Assembly (NCBI GenBank): GCA_001803165.1
Contig: MHAZ01000012.1
Location: 1 to 64,000, forward strand
DNA from: Stygiobacter sp. RIFOXYC2_FULL_38_25
GTDB lineage: Bacteria; Bacteroidota; Ignavibacteria; Ignavibacteriales; Melioribacteraceae
Direction: 5' to 3'
Length of the DNA stretch: 64,000 nt
A program made the position numbers and the translations under genes. How positions within the stretch are numbered: position 1 is the stretch's first letter; every line of letters starts with the position of its first letter. The notes under the pieces were generated by a model, which saw only the letters and a list, made by a program, of their open reading frames with translations, was not told where the DNA came from and searched no databases. Positions 1 to 7,840 of this stretch are shown here, piece by piece.

Positions 1-71
1 TAACCAGTATATTGACTTATTACCTTACGACTCTTAATTTTATTTCACCCTTCCTTTGGTATCATTTGATA

Positions 72-1934
72 CTATTTTATCAGCAACATTTTTTTCGTTG
101 CATGAAAGTTCTGCTTGCCATCCAACGAGAATGCTTTGATGTTATAAAGATAAACACCGGAGGCAAGTCTTTCGCCATTGAATCTTATAGAATAAGAGCC
201 GGCATTTTTATTACCCTCGTTATATGTTTTCACCACTTGTCCAATTGAATTGAAAATCGTTACGTTCACCTTGCTTTCAAAAGGAACTGCATACTGAATT
301 ACAGTACTTGGATTAAACGGATTCGGGTAATTCTGGCTGAGTGTAAAACGCGAGGGCAGTTCTTGCGAATCTGTAGCTTCTATACCGGAAGCAATTTCAG
401 TAGAATTAATTACTTGTCCGCGAATTTCACCGCCGGGATTTGTTAAGGTGTGAACATTCATGTATAATTTTCCTTTAACCAACTCTCTCAACAGTAAATC
501 GGTTAGCGGTTGAGTAACATCTACACTTGACCAAATTCCCAAAGCCGTATTGTTAGTTAGAGTAATTGATTTAACAACTCCGCCGCTTATTCCGGCAGCA
601 GCATTATGAAAATGTGCAGACGTTGGTGTTAATCCACCTGCTGTCAAATCATAACTCACTGTGCCGTCGGTGTTCAATCTGACCGACCCTGTTCCGGAGG
701 CAGTTGTAGTTATTGCTGGAGTTTCTTGGCTTCCTTCCAGTTTAGCTGTAAATCCCATTCCGGTACTCAACAATACTTGTCCGCGAATTTCACCGCCAGC
801 ATTTGCAGACGTGTGAACATTCACGTACAGTTTTCCCTTCAACAACTCACTAAGCAGCAAGTCGGTCAAAGGTTGATTTGCGTCTGCACTTGTCCAAATA
901 CCGGAAGCGGTATTTCCGTTGAAAGTAAATGTTTTAACAACTCCGCCGCCAGTTCCGGCAGCAGCATTATGAAAATGTGAACCGGTGATCGCTCCGCTCA
1001 AACCATTAACTGTGATGTTATATGTTAATTGTGTTCCGTTAGAACTTAAGACGAATGACCCGGTACCGGTTGCAGTTGTTGTTACTGCCGGAACTTCCTG
1101 GCTGCCATCCATTTTTGCCGTGAAGCTCGCACCGGAGTTCAACAATACTTGCCCGCGAATTTCTCCGCCGGCATTAGCAGCAGTGTGAACGTTCATGTAT
1201 AGTCTTCCTTTAACCAATTCTCTAAGCAATAAATCAGTTAATGGTTGAGAAGCATCTCCGCTTGCCCAAACTCCCGCACTGGTATTGTTGGTAAGTGTGA
1301 TTGATTTAGCAACCCCACCGGCTGTTCCGGCAGCCGCGTTGTGAAAGTGTGCCGCTGTTGGTGTTAATCCACCGGCAGTAATATCAAAGTTTACGGTTCC
1401 GTCGGTGTTCAATCTGACCGACCCTGTACCGGAAGCGGTTGTAGTAACAGCTGGAACTTCCTGGCTTCCCTCCAGTTTAGCCGAAAATCCTACTCCAGTG
1501 CTTAACAATACTTGTCCGCGGATTTCTCCGCCAGGATTAGCTGCAGTGTGAATGTTTACGTACAACTTTCCTTTCAACAATTCGCTAAGCAGCAGATCGG
1601 TTAAAGGTTGATTTGCGTCCGCGCTTGTCCAAGTTCCTGAAGCAGTATTACCGGAAAAAGAAAAAGCTTTAACAACACCACCGCCGGTTCCGGCAGCCGC
1701 ATTGTGAAAGTGTGAACCTGTAATCGCCCCGCTTAAACCGTTAACAGTTATATGGTATGTCAATTGTGTTCCGTTAGCACTTAAGACAAAAGTACCGGTA
1801 CCGGTTGCGGTTGTAGTAACTGCCGGAACTTCCTGGCTTCCATCTATTTTGGCTGTGAACATAATTGAATTTTGCGAAAATGTATATTGGGTAAAAAGAA
1901 GAAGCGTAATTAAGGTAAAGATGGATCTTTTCAT
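72..1934 (-). CDS. Secreted protein with four CHRD domains and T9SS type A sorting domain
   Basis: 620 aa. A signal peptide (residues 1-20, ending FTQYTFSQ) is followed by four CHRD domains of about 122 residues (near 25-147, 148-269, 270-392, 393-514). Each carries HFHNAAAG and a GEIRGQV end. Domains 1 and 3 are nearly alike, and so are 2 and 4 (ABAB order). The C-terminus (about 540-620) has QNYPNPFNPST and a beta-rich Por-type sorting domain, so export by the type IX system and surface attachment or release are inferred. CHRD domains were named from chordin; their bacterial function is unknown. No catalytic motif is visible. It stands alone on its strand; no clear partner is seen. Confidence 0.9.
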   Translation of the reverse strand: MKRSIFTLITLLLFTQYTFSQNSIMFTAKIDGSQEVPAVTTTATGTGTFVLSANGTQLTYHITVNGLSGAITGSHFHNAAAGTGGGVVKAFSFSGNTASGTWTSADANQPLTDLLLSELLKGKLYVNIHTAANPGGEIRGQVLLSTGVGFSAKLEGSQEVPAVTTTASGTGSVRLNTDGTVNFDITAGGLTPTAAHFHNAAAGTAGGVAKSITLTNNTSAGVWASGDASQPLTDLLLRELVKGRLYMNVHTAANAGGEIRGQVLLNSGASFTAKMDGSQEVPAVTTTATGTGSFVLSSNGTQLTYNITVNGLSGAITGSHFHNAAAGTGGGVVKTFTFNGNTASGIWTSADANQPLTDLLLSELLKGKLYVNVHTSANAGGEIRGQVLLSTGMGFTAKLEGSQETPAITTTASGTGSVRLNTDGTVSYDLTAGGLTPTSAHFHNAAAGISGGVVKSITLTNNTALGIWSSVDVTQPLTDLLLRELVKGKLYMNVHTLTNPGGEIRGQVINSTEIASGIEATDSQELPSRFTLSQNYPNPFNPSTVIQYAVPFESKVNVTIFNSIGQVVKTYNEGNKNAGSYSIRFNGERLASGVYLYNIKAFSLDGKQNFHATKKMLLIK

Positions 1935-2065
1935 AAAAATCCCCTTTCGAGATATTTATTTTTTGGTATGCTCTATAAAAACAAATTTGAATAACTCTGA
2001 GTTCCTTTAGTTCAAATTATTGTTGATTGATATTGAAGATTTGTAAAAGAAAGGGTTTTTAAAAT

Positions 2066-2096
2066 AAAAAGAGCGGCATTAAAACCGCTCTTCTTT
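2066..2096 (-). terminator. Rho-independent terminator of the aldolase gene
   Basis: Inverted repeat agagcgg / ccgctct (2070-2076 and 2085-2091) with an 8-nt loop. Read on the minus strand the stem is followed by a T-rich run. It lies about 40 nt past the aldolase stop codon, so it most likely ends that transcript. Confidence 0.75.
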
Positions 2097-2098
2097 AT

Positions 2099-2128
2099 CT
2101 AACTACTAATTACTCAATACTAGATACT
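2099..2128. repeat. Short AT-rich interspersed repeat (CTAACTACTAA type)
   Basis: The stretch beginning ctaactactaattactcaa resembles 50571-50600 (same strand) and, as its reverse complement, 50446-50472. All lie at gene ends. It has no coding potential; function unknown. Confidence 0.35.
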
Positions 2129-2132
2129 GCTT

Positions 2133-3137
2133 TTACGCTTTTCCTACGCTGCCGAGAACGTTTACAATTTTGTGTTTGTAAAGTTCTTTTAATGAATCGC
2201 GGGCTGGTCCTAAATATTTGCGCGGATCAAATTCTGCTGGATTATCGTTGAACGCTTTGCGAACAGCTGCTGTCATTGCAAGACGACCATCGGAATCAAT
2301 GTTAACTTTGCAAACTGCAGATGCAGCTGCGCGGCGTAATTGTTCTTCCGGAATTCCAACAGCATCTTTAAGCTTTCCGCCATTGCCGTTAATTATTTTT
2401 ACCAAATCAGCCGGAACAGAAGATGCACCGTGAAGAACAATAGGGAAGCCGGGAATTCTCTTTTCGCACTCTTCAAGAATATCAAAACGGAGCGGCGGCG
2501 GAACAAGAATGCCGTCTGCATTACGTGTGCATTGTGCCGGAGTAAATTTATTTGCGCCGTGTGATGTTCCAATCGAAATTGCTAAAGAATCAACGCCGGT
2601 TTTCTTAACAAAATCTTCAACTTCTTCCGGCTTTGTGTAGTGAGTAACTTCACTGCTGACTTCATCTTCAATACCGGCAAGAACGCCAAGTTCGCCTTCA
2701 ACACTAACATCATATTTATGAGCGTATTCTACAACTTGAGCGGTTAATTCAACATTCTTTTCGTAAGGATGATGTGAGCCGTCAATCATAACGGAAGAGA
2801 AACCGCTTTCGATGCAAGATTTGCAGAGTTCAAGTGTATCTCCATGATCTAAGTGAAGTACGATTGGAATATCGAATCCCAACTCGTGTGCGTAATCAAC
2901 CGCACCTTTAGCTAAGTGTTTCAGCAAAGTTTGGTTTGCGTATTTACGGGCACCGCTGGAAACCTGGAGGATAACTGGGGATTTGGTTTCAACGCACGCA
3001 CCGATAATTGCTTGTAATTGTTCAAGATTGTTAAAGTTGAAAGCCGGAATTGCATATCCGCCTTTTACAGCCTTTGCAAAAAGGTCTTTAGAATTAACTA
3101 ATCCTAATTCTTTGTAAGTAATCATATCTCTCGCCAT
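2133..3137 (-). CDS. fba: Class II fructose-bisphosphate aldolase
   Basis: 334 aa. Cleaves fructose-1,6-bisphosphate to dihydroxyacetone phosphate and glyceraldehyde-3-phosphate in glycolysis and gluconeogenesis. Class II (Zn-dependent) signatures are visible: AIPAFNFNNLEQ near residue 29, VLHLDHGD near 93 (Zn-binding His and catalytic Asp), SVMIDGSHHPYEKN near 115, GELGVLAGIEDEV near 148, and the ISIGTSHG and VLHGASSVP phosphate-binding segments. Length fits the long class II type. The ATG at 3137 is used; an in-frame ATG four codons later is possible. A hairpin terminator follows. Pyruvate kinase and GpmA in the window belong to the same pathway but are not linked to it. Confidence 0.95.
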   Translation of the reverse strand: MARDMITYKELGLVNSKDLFAKAVKGGYAIPAFNFNNLEQLQAIIGACVETKSPVILQVSSGARKYANQTLLKHLAKGAVDYAHELGFDIPIVLHLDHGDTLELCKSCIESGFSSVMIDGSHHPYEKNVELTAQVVEYAHKYDVSVEGELGVLAGIEDEVSSEVTHYTKPEEVEDFVKKTGVDSLAISIGTSHGANKFTPAQCTRNADGILVPPPLRFDILEECEKRIPGFPIVLHGASSVPADLVKIINGNGGKLKDAVGIPEEQLRRAAASAVCKVNIDSDGRLAMTAAVRKAFNDNPAEFDPRKYLGPARDSLKELYKHKIVNVLGSVGKA

Positions 3138-3210
3138 TTGTTAATTAAAAAAACTCATAATTATCGCCGGAAGTATAAAAAATTATCTTAACCTATGAAA
3201 GACCGCACCG

Positions 3211-3897
3211 TTAAAGGTTGAAATATGCAACTACACCAATTTGAAATGTAAAGAAATCGGTTTTTGATTTTTTGGGCTGAAATATTGTCTTGCCGAGTGA
3301 GTTTACAAAAACACTTTCTTCAGTAAGATATTCAGCTTCCGTTCCAAACAAATATTGTCCTTTAACATCAAGATAGAGTGCGCTAATATTTTCCAAGTTG
3401 TCGGCTATCTTAAAAAGAATTCCTACCGAACCTCCGTAGCTCCAGGTGAAATCATCAAAATTGGTTGAAGACGCAACTTCTTGATTTCCGTTTTCGTTGC
3501 GTACTGTAGAAGTTGTGAAAATATAATTTCCGCCAAACAATCCTTCCGCGTAAGGACGGACAGTCCCGAAGAAAGGACTCACCTTTAGCATTACATGTAA
3601 GTTAGCCATGCTGTTTGTTCTGTTTAGATTAAGATATATGCCTGGGAAATCCGACCAAGCTCTACGTTCGCTAACTTCACCGTAAACAAGATAACCAGCA
3701 TGAAGTCCAATTGTGAATGGTCTTTCTTTAGATGGCGCCCAAAGAGTTCCTTCCAAACTTACGCCGTAACCCATTTGGTTAACGTTTGATCTAAATTCTC
3801 CTTGCGGGTAACCAAGCATAAAACTGCCGCCAAATGTTTGCGCATAATTAACAGTTGTCATAGCAATTAAGAAAATAAATAGTAGCTGTTTTTTCAT
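3211..3897 (-). CDS. Outer-membrane beta-barrel protein, unknown function
   Basis: 228 aa. Signal peptide MKKQLLFIFLIAMTTVNYAQ, then alternating hydrophobic/aromatic strands (GVSLEGTLWA, IGLHAGYLVYG, PYAEGLFGGNYIF, FQIGVVAYFNL) ending in an aromatic/hydrophobic residue pair, as in small outer-membrane barrels. The ATG at 3897 is preferred over one at 3909 because ggag lies about 7 nt before it. No specific family is recognised. The downstream aldolase gene is 73 bp away and probably a separate unit. Confidence 0.75.
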   Translation of the reverse strand: MKKQLLFIFLIAMTTVNYAQTFGGSFMLGYPQGEFRSNVNQMGYGVSLEGTLWAPSKERPFTIGLHAGYLVYGEVSERRAWSDFPGIYLNLNRTNSMANLHVMLKVSPFFGTVRPYAEGLFGGNYIFTTSTVRNENGNQEVASSTNFDDFTWSYGGSVGILFKIADNLENISALYLDVKGQYLFGTEAEYLTEESVFVNSLGKTIFQPKKSKTDFFTFQIGVVAYFNL

Positions 3898-3984
3898 TTT
3901 GTTCTCCATTAATGATTGTTTGTGCGGGTTAATTCAATATCTATACCACAAAGTAAATACCGTTTACAACTTAAATTACGGCTT

Positions 3985-4584
3985 TCAGAAAGTAGTGTCC
4001 ACAGAATTAGATTGTAACAGTCTATTTTGGAAGTCATCAAAATCAATTTCAACAGCGCCGAACATTTTTAAGTGATCAGTCTGGTATTGAACGTCAAGCA
4101 GAACGAAGCTTTTCGAGCGCAAGTGCTCTATCAGTTTTATTAATGCACATTTTGAGGCTTGAGATACTTTCGAAAACATTGACTCGCCGAAGAAAGCTCC
4201 TTTATAAGAAACGCCGTACAATCCGCCGACAAGTTTTTCAGTTAGGTAAACTTCCACCGAATGAAGATGCCCGAGGTTTTGCAAACCCTTGTACGCTTCT
4301 ATTAGCTCTTCCGAAATCCATGTGGTTTCTCTATCAGCACAATTTCGAATCACTTCAATTGTAGCGGAATCAATTTTGTAAGTAAAGCCGGAATCATAGT
4401 AATATTTTTTTAGTGAACGGGGAAAGTTAAAATGACCGAGTGGAATTATTGTTCGTATTTCCGGTAGATGCCAATTGATCTTTTTGTTTTCATCAGCCAT
4501 AGGAAAAGCGCCGTGAGCATACATTAAAATCATATACTCCGGCTTTAGTAAATCTTCTTCAGTAGGCCGATGGTTTCTACTCAT
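3985..4584 (-). CDS. aat: Leucyl/phenylalanyl-tRNA--protein transferase
   Basis: 199 aa. Transfers Leu or Phe from aminoacyl-tRNA to N-terminal Arg/Lys of proteins, making them N-degron substrates for ClpAP. Family motifs include YAHGAFPMAD near residue 22, RETTWISEELIEAY near 88, GHLHSVEVY, GGLYGVSYKGAFFGESMFS near 120 and LLDVQYQTDHLKMFGA near 158. Length is normal for the short (Bacteroidota-type) enzyme. Its start overlaps the end of the upstream DUF2721 gene by 8 bp, so the two are co-transcribed. Confidence 0.95.
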   Translation of the reverse strand: MSRNHRPTEEDLLKPEYMILMYAHGAFPMADENKKINWHLPEIRTIIPLGHFNFPRSLKKYYYDSGFTYKIDSATIEVIRNCADRETTWISEELIEAYKGLQNLGHLHSVEVYLTEKLVGGLYGVSYKGAFFGESMFSKVSQASKCALIKLIEHLRSKSFVLLDVQYQTDHLKMFGAVEIDFDDFQNRLLQSNSVDTTF

Positions 4585-5068
4585 GCGCCTTTACTTCATA
4601 AGAAATAATGTCGTAACCTTTTTTTGTTTCAAGTCCGGCAAACACAATTCCAATAAAGACAAAAGTCATTCCAAGAAGAAAAGTTGTGATTATTAAGAAG
4701 TTTAGTTTGCCAAGCGAAAGCACGGAAGAAACTCCCAGTATTAGTGAGGTTGTTACAAACAGTGCAACAGAGGTTGTATAGCAAAGAACCGTATTACGAA
4801 CAAGCCTTGCGCGGTAAGTAAGTGCTCTAATTTGATGTGCGATACTTTCGAGCCGCACATTATCGTCGGTTGTTGGAGCTTTTTCTCCAATCTTTGTCAT
4901 CAAACGGCGTTTCTCTTCGTTTAACAATCTTATTCTGTTTACAACCAGAGAATATTTATTATTGATTCCAAGAAGCAGTAAGCCGCATGCACTTATCATA
5001 ACTGCCGGCGCAAGCATAAGCTGAATAATTTGCACAGCGTTAAGTGTCATATTTCCAAATAAGTCCAT
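4577..5068 (-). CDS. DUF2721 family membrane protein
   Basis: 163 aa. Three hydrophobic segments: residues about 12-34 (IQLMLAPAVMISACGLLLLG), 95-115 and 125-150. A charged segment with NRIRLLNEEKRRL lies between the first and second. The pattern and the NRIR..NEE motif match DUF2721, integral membrane proteins of unknown function. It overlaps aat by 8 bp and follows the peptidase gene by 14 bp, making a probable three-gene unit; no functional link is evident. Confidence 0.8.
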   Translation of the reverse strand: MDLFGNMTLNAVQIIQLMLAPAVMISACGLLLLGINNKYSLVVNRIRLLNEEKRRLMTKIGEKAPTTDDNVRLESIAHQIRALTYRARLVRNTVLCYTTSVALFVTTSLILGVSSVLSLGKLNFLIITTFLLGMTFVFIGIVFAGLETKKGYDIISYEVKAHE

Positions 5069-5082
5069 TATGTACTCCGTCG

Positions 5083-6378
5083 TTATCTTTTAATTTTTAG
5101 ATCAAGCCACTTTTCTAATGTAGAGTAAATTAGCTCTTTGTTTTCCGGATCAAAACTTCTAATACTCGTTCCATGATGACCACCTTTGCAAACCATCTTA
5201 AGAGCATTAGTCTTGTCGCTAAGAACAACAGAAGTAGCAGACCAAGTATCAAGTTCGCCGTAAATGAAAATCATATTGTTGCTTTTGGTTTTAAGCCACT
5301 CGCTAACATCTGTTAATAAAGTACCGTCGAACTTTGGCCTGAGTTCTTTGGGAATCCAGAAAATGCTTGAGCCGTCTTTTACTTCTGTGAGCAAATCTTT
5401 GAATGGCTCAAGGTCATAATCATAATAACCAATTTCTTTATAGAATTGAATATAAGAAGGAAGAAACTGCTGAACCCCTTGCTCTGTGTACCAGCTATAA
5501 CCATTTACTTTTTTCATGTGCTCAAACATAACTTTTGCATCAGCATTTGGAAGCGGAACATCTTCACATTTTGCTGCGCCATATTGCCAAAAAGTAAATG
5601 AATATTCGAGAACCCAAATTTCGTAAAGGAAGTCCCAATCAAACGCTAACTGCAAATTCATTGTTTCAACATCTTTCATCAGAAATGGCATTATTTCATC
5701 GCGCCTCTGCAAAAAGGCTCTCTGATAATCTAAAATTTTCTTACGGCATTCATAGCTTCCAACTGCTTTCAGAAATTGAGTTATGCGCGGATCTTCCATT
5801 GAATAATTAACCGGTGCAACATAAGGTACGGCTACATCAACGTCGTTTGGATAAAAGCGTTTGAAGAAAATAGTTGTTTGACCGCCTTTACTAACCCCAG
5901 TACTAACCCACTTGCTGCTGTAAATTTTTTTGAATAATTGAACGATTGCATGATGATCGGCGGCTGATTGCTTTACAGTTAAGTAATTCCAATCAATTTT
6001 TTCCGGAACTGAAGCACCAAAATAACGGTGCTCAACCAGAACCTGGTTTCCTTGCAATATTTTTGTCAATTCATAAGGTCTATTGAAGTCTGCTGAATAT
6101 CCTTCTAATGCAAGAACGGTAGGAAGTTTTTCGTTTCTATGAAGCAAGTAAATTTTTTGTTTGAATGATTCGCTCTTAGGGTTATTGTGATCAATCGGCT
6201 GCGAAATCAAAATTTGATAGCCTTCAGTGAAAGTGGTATCCGTCTTAATCGGAGTTACGCTTACAATTTCTTTGAATGATTTTAATTTTTTGTAAAGTTC
6301 GGTTTCTTGTTGCGGTAAAACAGATGAAGAAATAAATAAGAAAGCGATTAGCAGCAGAAGATACTTTTGTGGTTTCAT
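5083..6378 (-). CDS. Secreted S28/S37-type serine peptidase (alpha/beta-hydrolase, clan SC)
   Basis: 431 aa from the ATG at 6378; a TTG two codons upstream is less likely. The signal peptide ends near SSSVLPQ. The VEHRYFGASVP segment and the nucleophile elbow GVSKGG (about residue 172) are typical of bacterial prolyl-type tripeptidyl aminopeptidases annotated as S28 or S37 (PS-10). Asp in YGELDTWSA and His in KGGHHGTS complete a plausible triad. Likely removes N-terminal peptides or cleaves after proline outside the cytoplasm. S28 versus S37 cannot be settled by eye. Such an enzyme would suit an organism that also degrades proline-rich peptides (see 19-31 kb). Confidence 0.8.
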   Translation of the reverse strand: MKPQKYLLLLIAFLFISSSVLPQQETELYKKLKSFKEIVSVTPIKTDTTFTEGYQILISQPIDHNNPKSESFKQKIYLLHRNEKLPTVLALEGYSADFNRPYELTKILQGNQVLVEHRYFGASVPEKIDWNYLTVKQSAADHHAIVQLFKKIYSSKWVSTGVSKGGQTTIFFKRFYPNDVDVAVPYVAPVNYSMEDPRITQFLKAVGSYECRKKILDYQRAFLQRRDEIMPFLMKDVETMNLQLAFDWDFLYEIWVLEYSFTFWQYGAAKCEDVPLPNADAKVMFEHMKKVNGYSWYTEQGVQQFLPSYIQFYKEIGYYDYDLEPFKDLLTEVKDGSSIFWIPKELRPKFDGTLLTDVSEWLKTKSNNMIFIYGELDTWSATSVVLSDKTNALKMVCKGGHHGTSIRSFDPENKELIYSTLEKWLDLKIKR

Positions 6379-6470
6379 ATTCAATTCCGGTATTTGCTAA
6401 CCCAAATTTATAAAGATGAAGTCTGAAATCATTAAAGAAATTTGGCTATTTTTAAAAAGAGGAATTCATT

Positions 6471-7058
6471 ATGAAGTTTTCTGAAATAAAATCATCTCTG
6501 AAAAATAAGACTGTTGGAATAGCCGGCTGTGGCGGGCTTGGCTCTAATTGCGCAGTCTCCCTAGCTCGTGTTGGTATTGGAAAACTAGTTATTGCCGATT
6601 TTGATGTGATTGAAGAAAGTAATCTCAACCGGCAATATTTTTTCTTTGATCAGATTGGTAAATATAAGGCGCCAACTCTAAAAGAAAATCTTTTACGGAT
6701 TAATCCAGCTGTATCAGTTGAAGATTATGTAATTAAGCTAACGCCAAAAGATATAGTTGAACTATACAAAGATTGCGATGTAATTGTTGAGGCATTTGAT
6801 AAAGCAGAAATGAAAGAGATGATTGTTGAAACAGTTCTCTCGGAATTTCCCCAAAAACAAATTGTATGCGGAGTTGGGCTGGCTGGCTGGGGCGGCAATA
6901 ATTTACTCAGAACTGAACAGTACCGAAATCTCTTTATAGTAGGCGACCGTTCTAACGAAACCAGCGAAGACAATCCTCCTCTTGCGCCTCGTGTTGGTGC
7001 AGTATCAAACATGATGGCAAATGTAGTTTTGGAAATTTTACTTGGTAAGGACAAATGA
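6471..7058 (+). CDS. thiF: ThiF-family sulfur-carrier adenylyltransferase
   Basis: 195 aa, the short form of the E1-like/MoeB/ThiF family. The nucleotide-binding glycine motif GIAGCGGLGSN lies near residue 16, followed by DFDVIEESNLNRQYF (Asp and Arg contacts for ATP) and PRVGAVSNMMA near the C-terminus. It lacks the C-terminal rhodanese domain and the CxxC zinc pairs of longer MoeB/ThiF proteins. It should adenylate the C-terminal Gly of the ThiS encoded immediately downstream (4-bp ATGA overlap). No thiG, thiC or thiH is visible here, so the acceptor pathway (thiazole, or even molybdopterin, given the block at 9-19 kb) is open. Confidence 0.88.
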   Translation: MKFSEIKSSLKNKTVGIAGCGGLGSNCAVSLARVGIGKLVIADFDVIEESNLNRQYFFFDQIGKYKAPTLKENLLRINPAVSVEDYVIKLTPKDIVELYKDCDVIVEAFDKAEMKEMIVETVLSEFPQKQIVCGVGLAGWGGNNLLRTEQYRNLFIVGDRSNETSEDNPPLAPRVGAVSNMMANVVLEILLGKDK

Positions 7059-7264
7059 AAATTACGTTGAATAACAACATAGAAGTAATCGAAACCTCTG
7101 AAGATAGGTTAACGATAAATCAGCTGCTGCAAATCAAGAAATACTCTTTTAAAAACTTGGTTGTAAAAATTAACGGTGAGCTGGTTAAACGAGATAGCTA
7201 CGACCAAGCCAAATTTAAAGAGGGCGATAAGGTTGATGTTATTCATATGATTAGCGGTGGATAA
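7055..7264 (+). CDS. thiS: ThiS-type sulfur carrier protein
   Basis: 69 aa beta-grasp protein ending in Gly-Gly (HMISGG), the residue adenylated and then thiocarboxylated. The internal sequence LVVKINGELVKRDSY and the GDKVDVIHMISGG end fit ThiS rather than MoaD. It overlaps thiF by 4 bp, so the pair is translationally coupled. The rhodanese-like gene 71 bp downstream may belong to the same sulfur-relay unit. Confidence 0.88.
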   Translation: MKITLNNNIEVIETSEDRLTINQLLQIKKYSFKNLVVKINGELVKRDSYDQAKFKEGDKVDVIHMISGG

Positions 7265-7266
7265 AT

Positions 7267-7324
7267 TGCCCATCCCTCCGAAGGAGTCCTTCGGACAACC
7301 CTTCCCAAAGGGAAGGGCTTTTTG
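7267..7324. repeat. Palindromic intergenic repeat (acccttcccaaagggaagg type)
   Basis: Two nested hairpins: ctccgaaggag...ccttcgg, and cccttcccaaagggaaggg followed by T residues. The reverse-complement version, with the same flanking words (gcccatcc / ggatgggc), is at 45898-45936, so this is a dispersed family. Here it may also act as a terminator or attenuator between thiS and the rhodanese gene. Confidence 0.6.
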
Positions 7325-7335
7325 GAGTAATTAAT

Positions 7336-7740
7336 ATGGAAACGAAAGTTGGTTTCTACACCTCAGAAGGAATTCATAATCTAACATCCAGAGAAGCTTT
7401 TGCTATGTGTGAAAAGGGTGCTGTTCTACTTGATATACGCGAAGATTACATGAATCTCTACAAGCGTTTTGGTGTGAAAAACGAAATTCAAATTCCGAAA
7501 AGTCATCTTGAACAAGAACTTCACAAATTACCCAAGGATAAAACAATTATTGTTGCTGATGCCTCGGGCATCTTTAGCAAAGAAGCTTGTTTACTTCTAA
7601 TCAAAAACGGATTTCAGAAAGTAGAAAATCTTGCCGCTGGAATTGTTGAGTGGGAACAAGACGGAATGCCGTTGATCTTTGATAACAAAGAAAAACTTTC
7701 CGGTTCATGTATGTGTCAATTGAAACCAAGGAATGCCTAA
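7336..7740 (+). CDS. Rhodanese-like protein without the catalytic cysteine, with C-terminal CxC
   Basis: 134 aa. A single rhodanese domain: LLDIREDYMNLYKRFGV at about 32-48, then IIVADASGIFSKEACLLL near 73-90, then GFQKVENLAAGIVEWEQDGMP. In active enzymes the loop reads C-R-x-G-x-R; here D-A-S-G-I-F occupies it, so thiosulfate sulfurtransferase activity at the usual site is unlikely. The tail GSCMCQLKPR has a CxC pair that could carry sulfur or metal instead. Position after thiF-thiS suggests a role in sulfur transfer to ThiS (inference). Confidence 0.75.
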   Translation: METKVGFYTSEGIHNLTSREAFAMCEKGAVLLDIREDYMNLYKRFGVKNEIQIPKSHLEQELHKLPKDKTIIVADASGIFSKEACLLLIKNGFQKVENLAAGIVEWEQDGMPLIFDNKEKLSGSCMCQLKPRNA

Positions 7741-7777
7741 AAAGAAATAGAACTCGCCCAATAAGATGGCGAGCATG

Positions 7778-7830
7778 CGCGGATAACACGTTTGTCTCGC
7801 TTCGCGGTCGAAGCGGGAATTAAGGCGGAT
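7778..7830. repeat. Interspersed repeat, GGATAACACG type
   Basis: Shares ggataacacg, cttcg, gttcga-like and gcgg..att words in the same order with 25258-25304. It includes the imperfect hairpin ctcgcttcgcggtcgaagcg. Non-coding, between the convergent rhodanese and fic genes; it may serve as a bidirectional terminator. Confidence 0.5.
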
Positions 7831-7840
7831 GTAAAAACAA

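Noticed and set aside
59-72. gtatca-tt-tgatac palindrome at the end of the CHRD gene as a terminator
   Set aside because: Short AT-rich 6-bp stem with a 2-nt loop, reaching the stop codon itself; not stable enough to claim.
72-1934. Tandem repeats as a CRISPR array
   Set aside because: The periodicity is about 366 bp, in frame, and encodes CHRD protein domains.
6385-6470. TPP riboswitch upstream of thiF
   Set aside because: Only 86 bp are available and no CTGAGA...ACCTGA-type conserved elements are seen.
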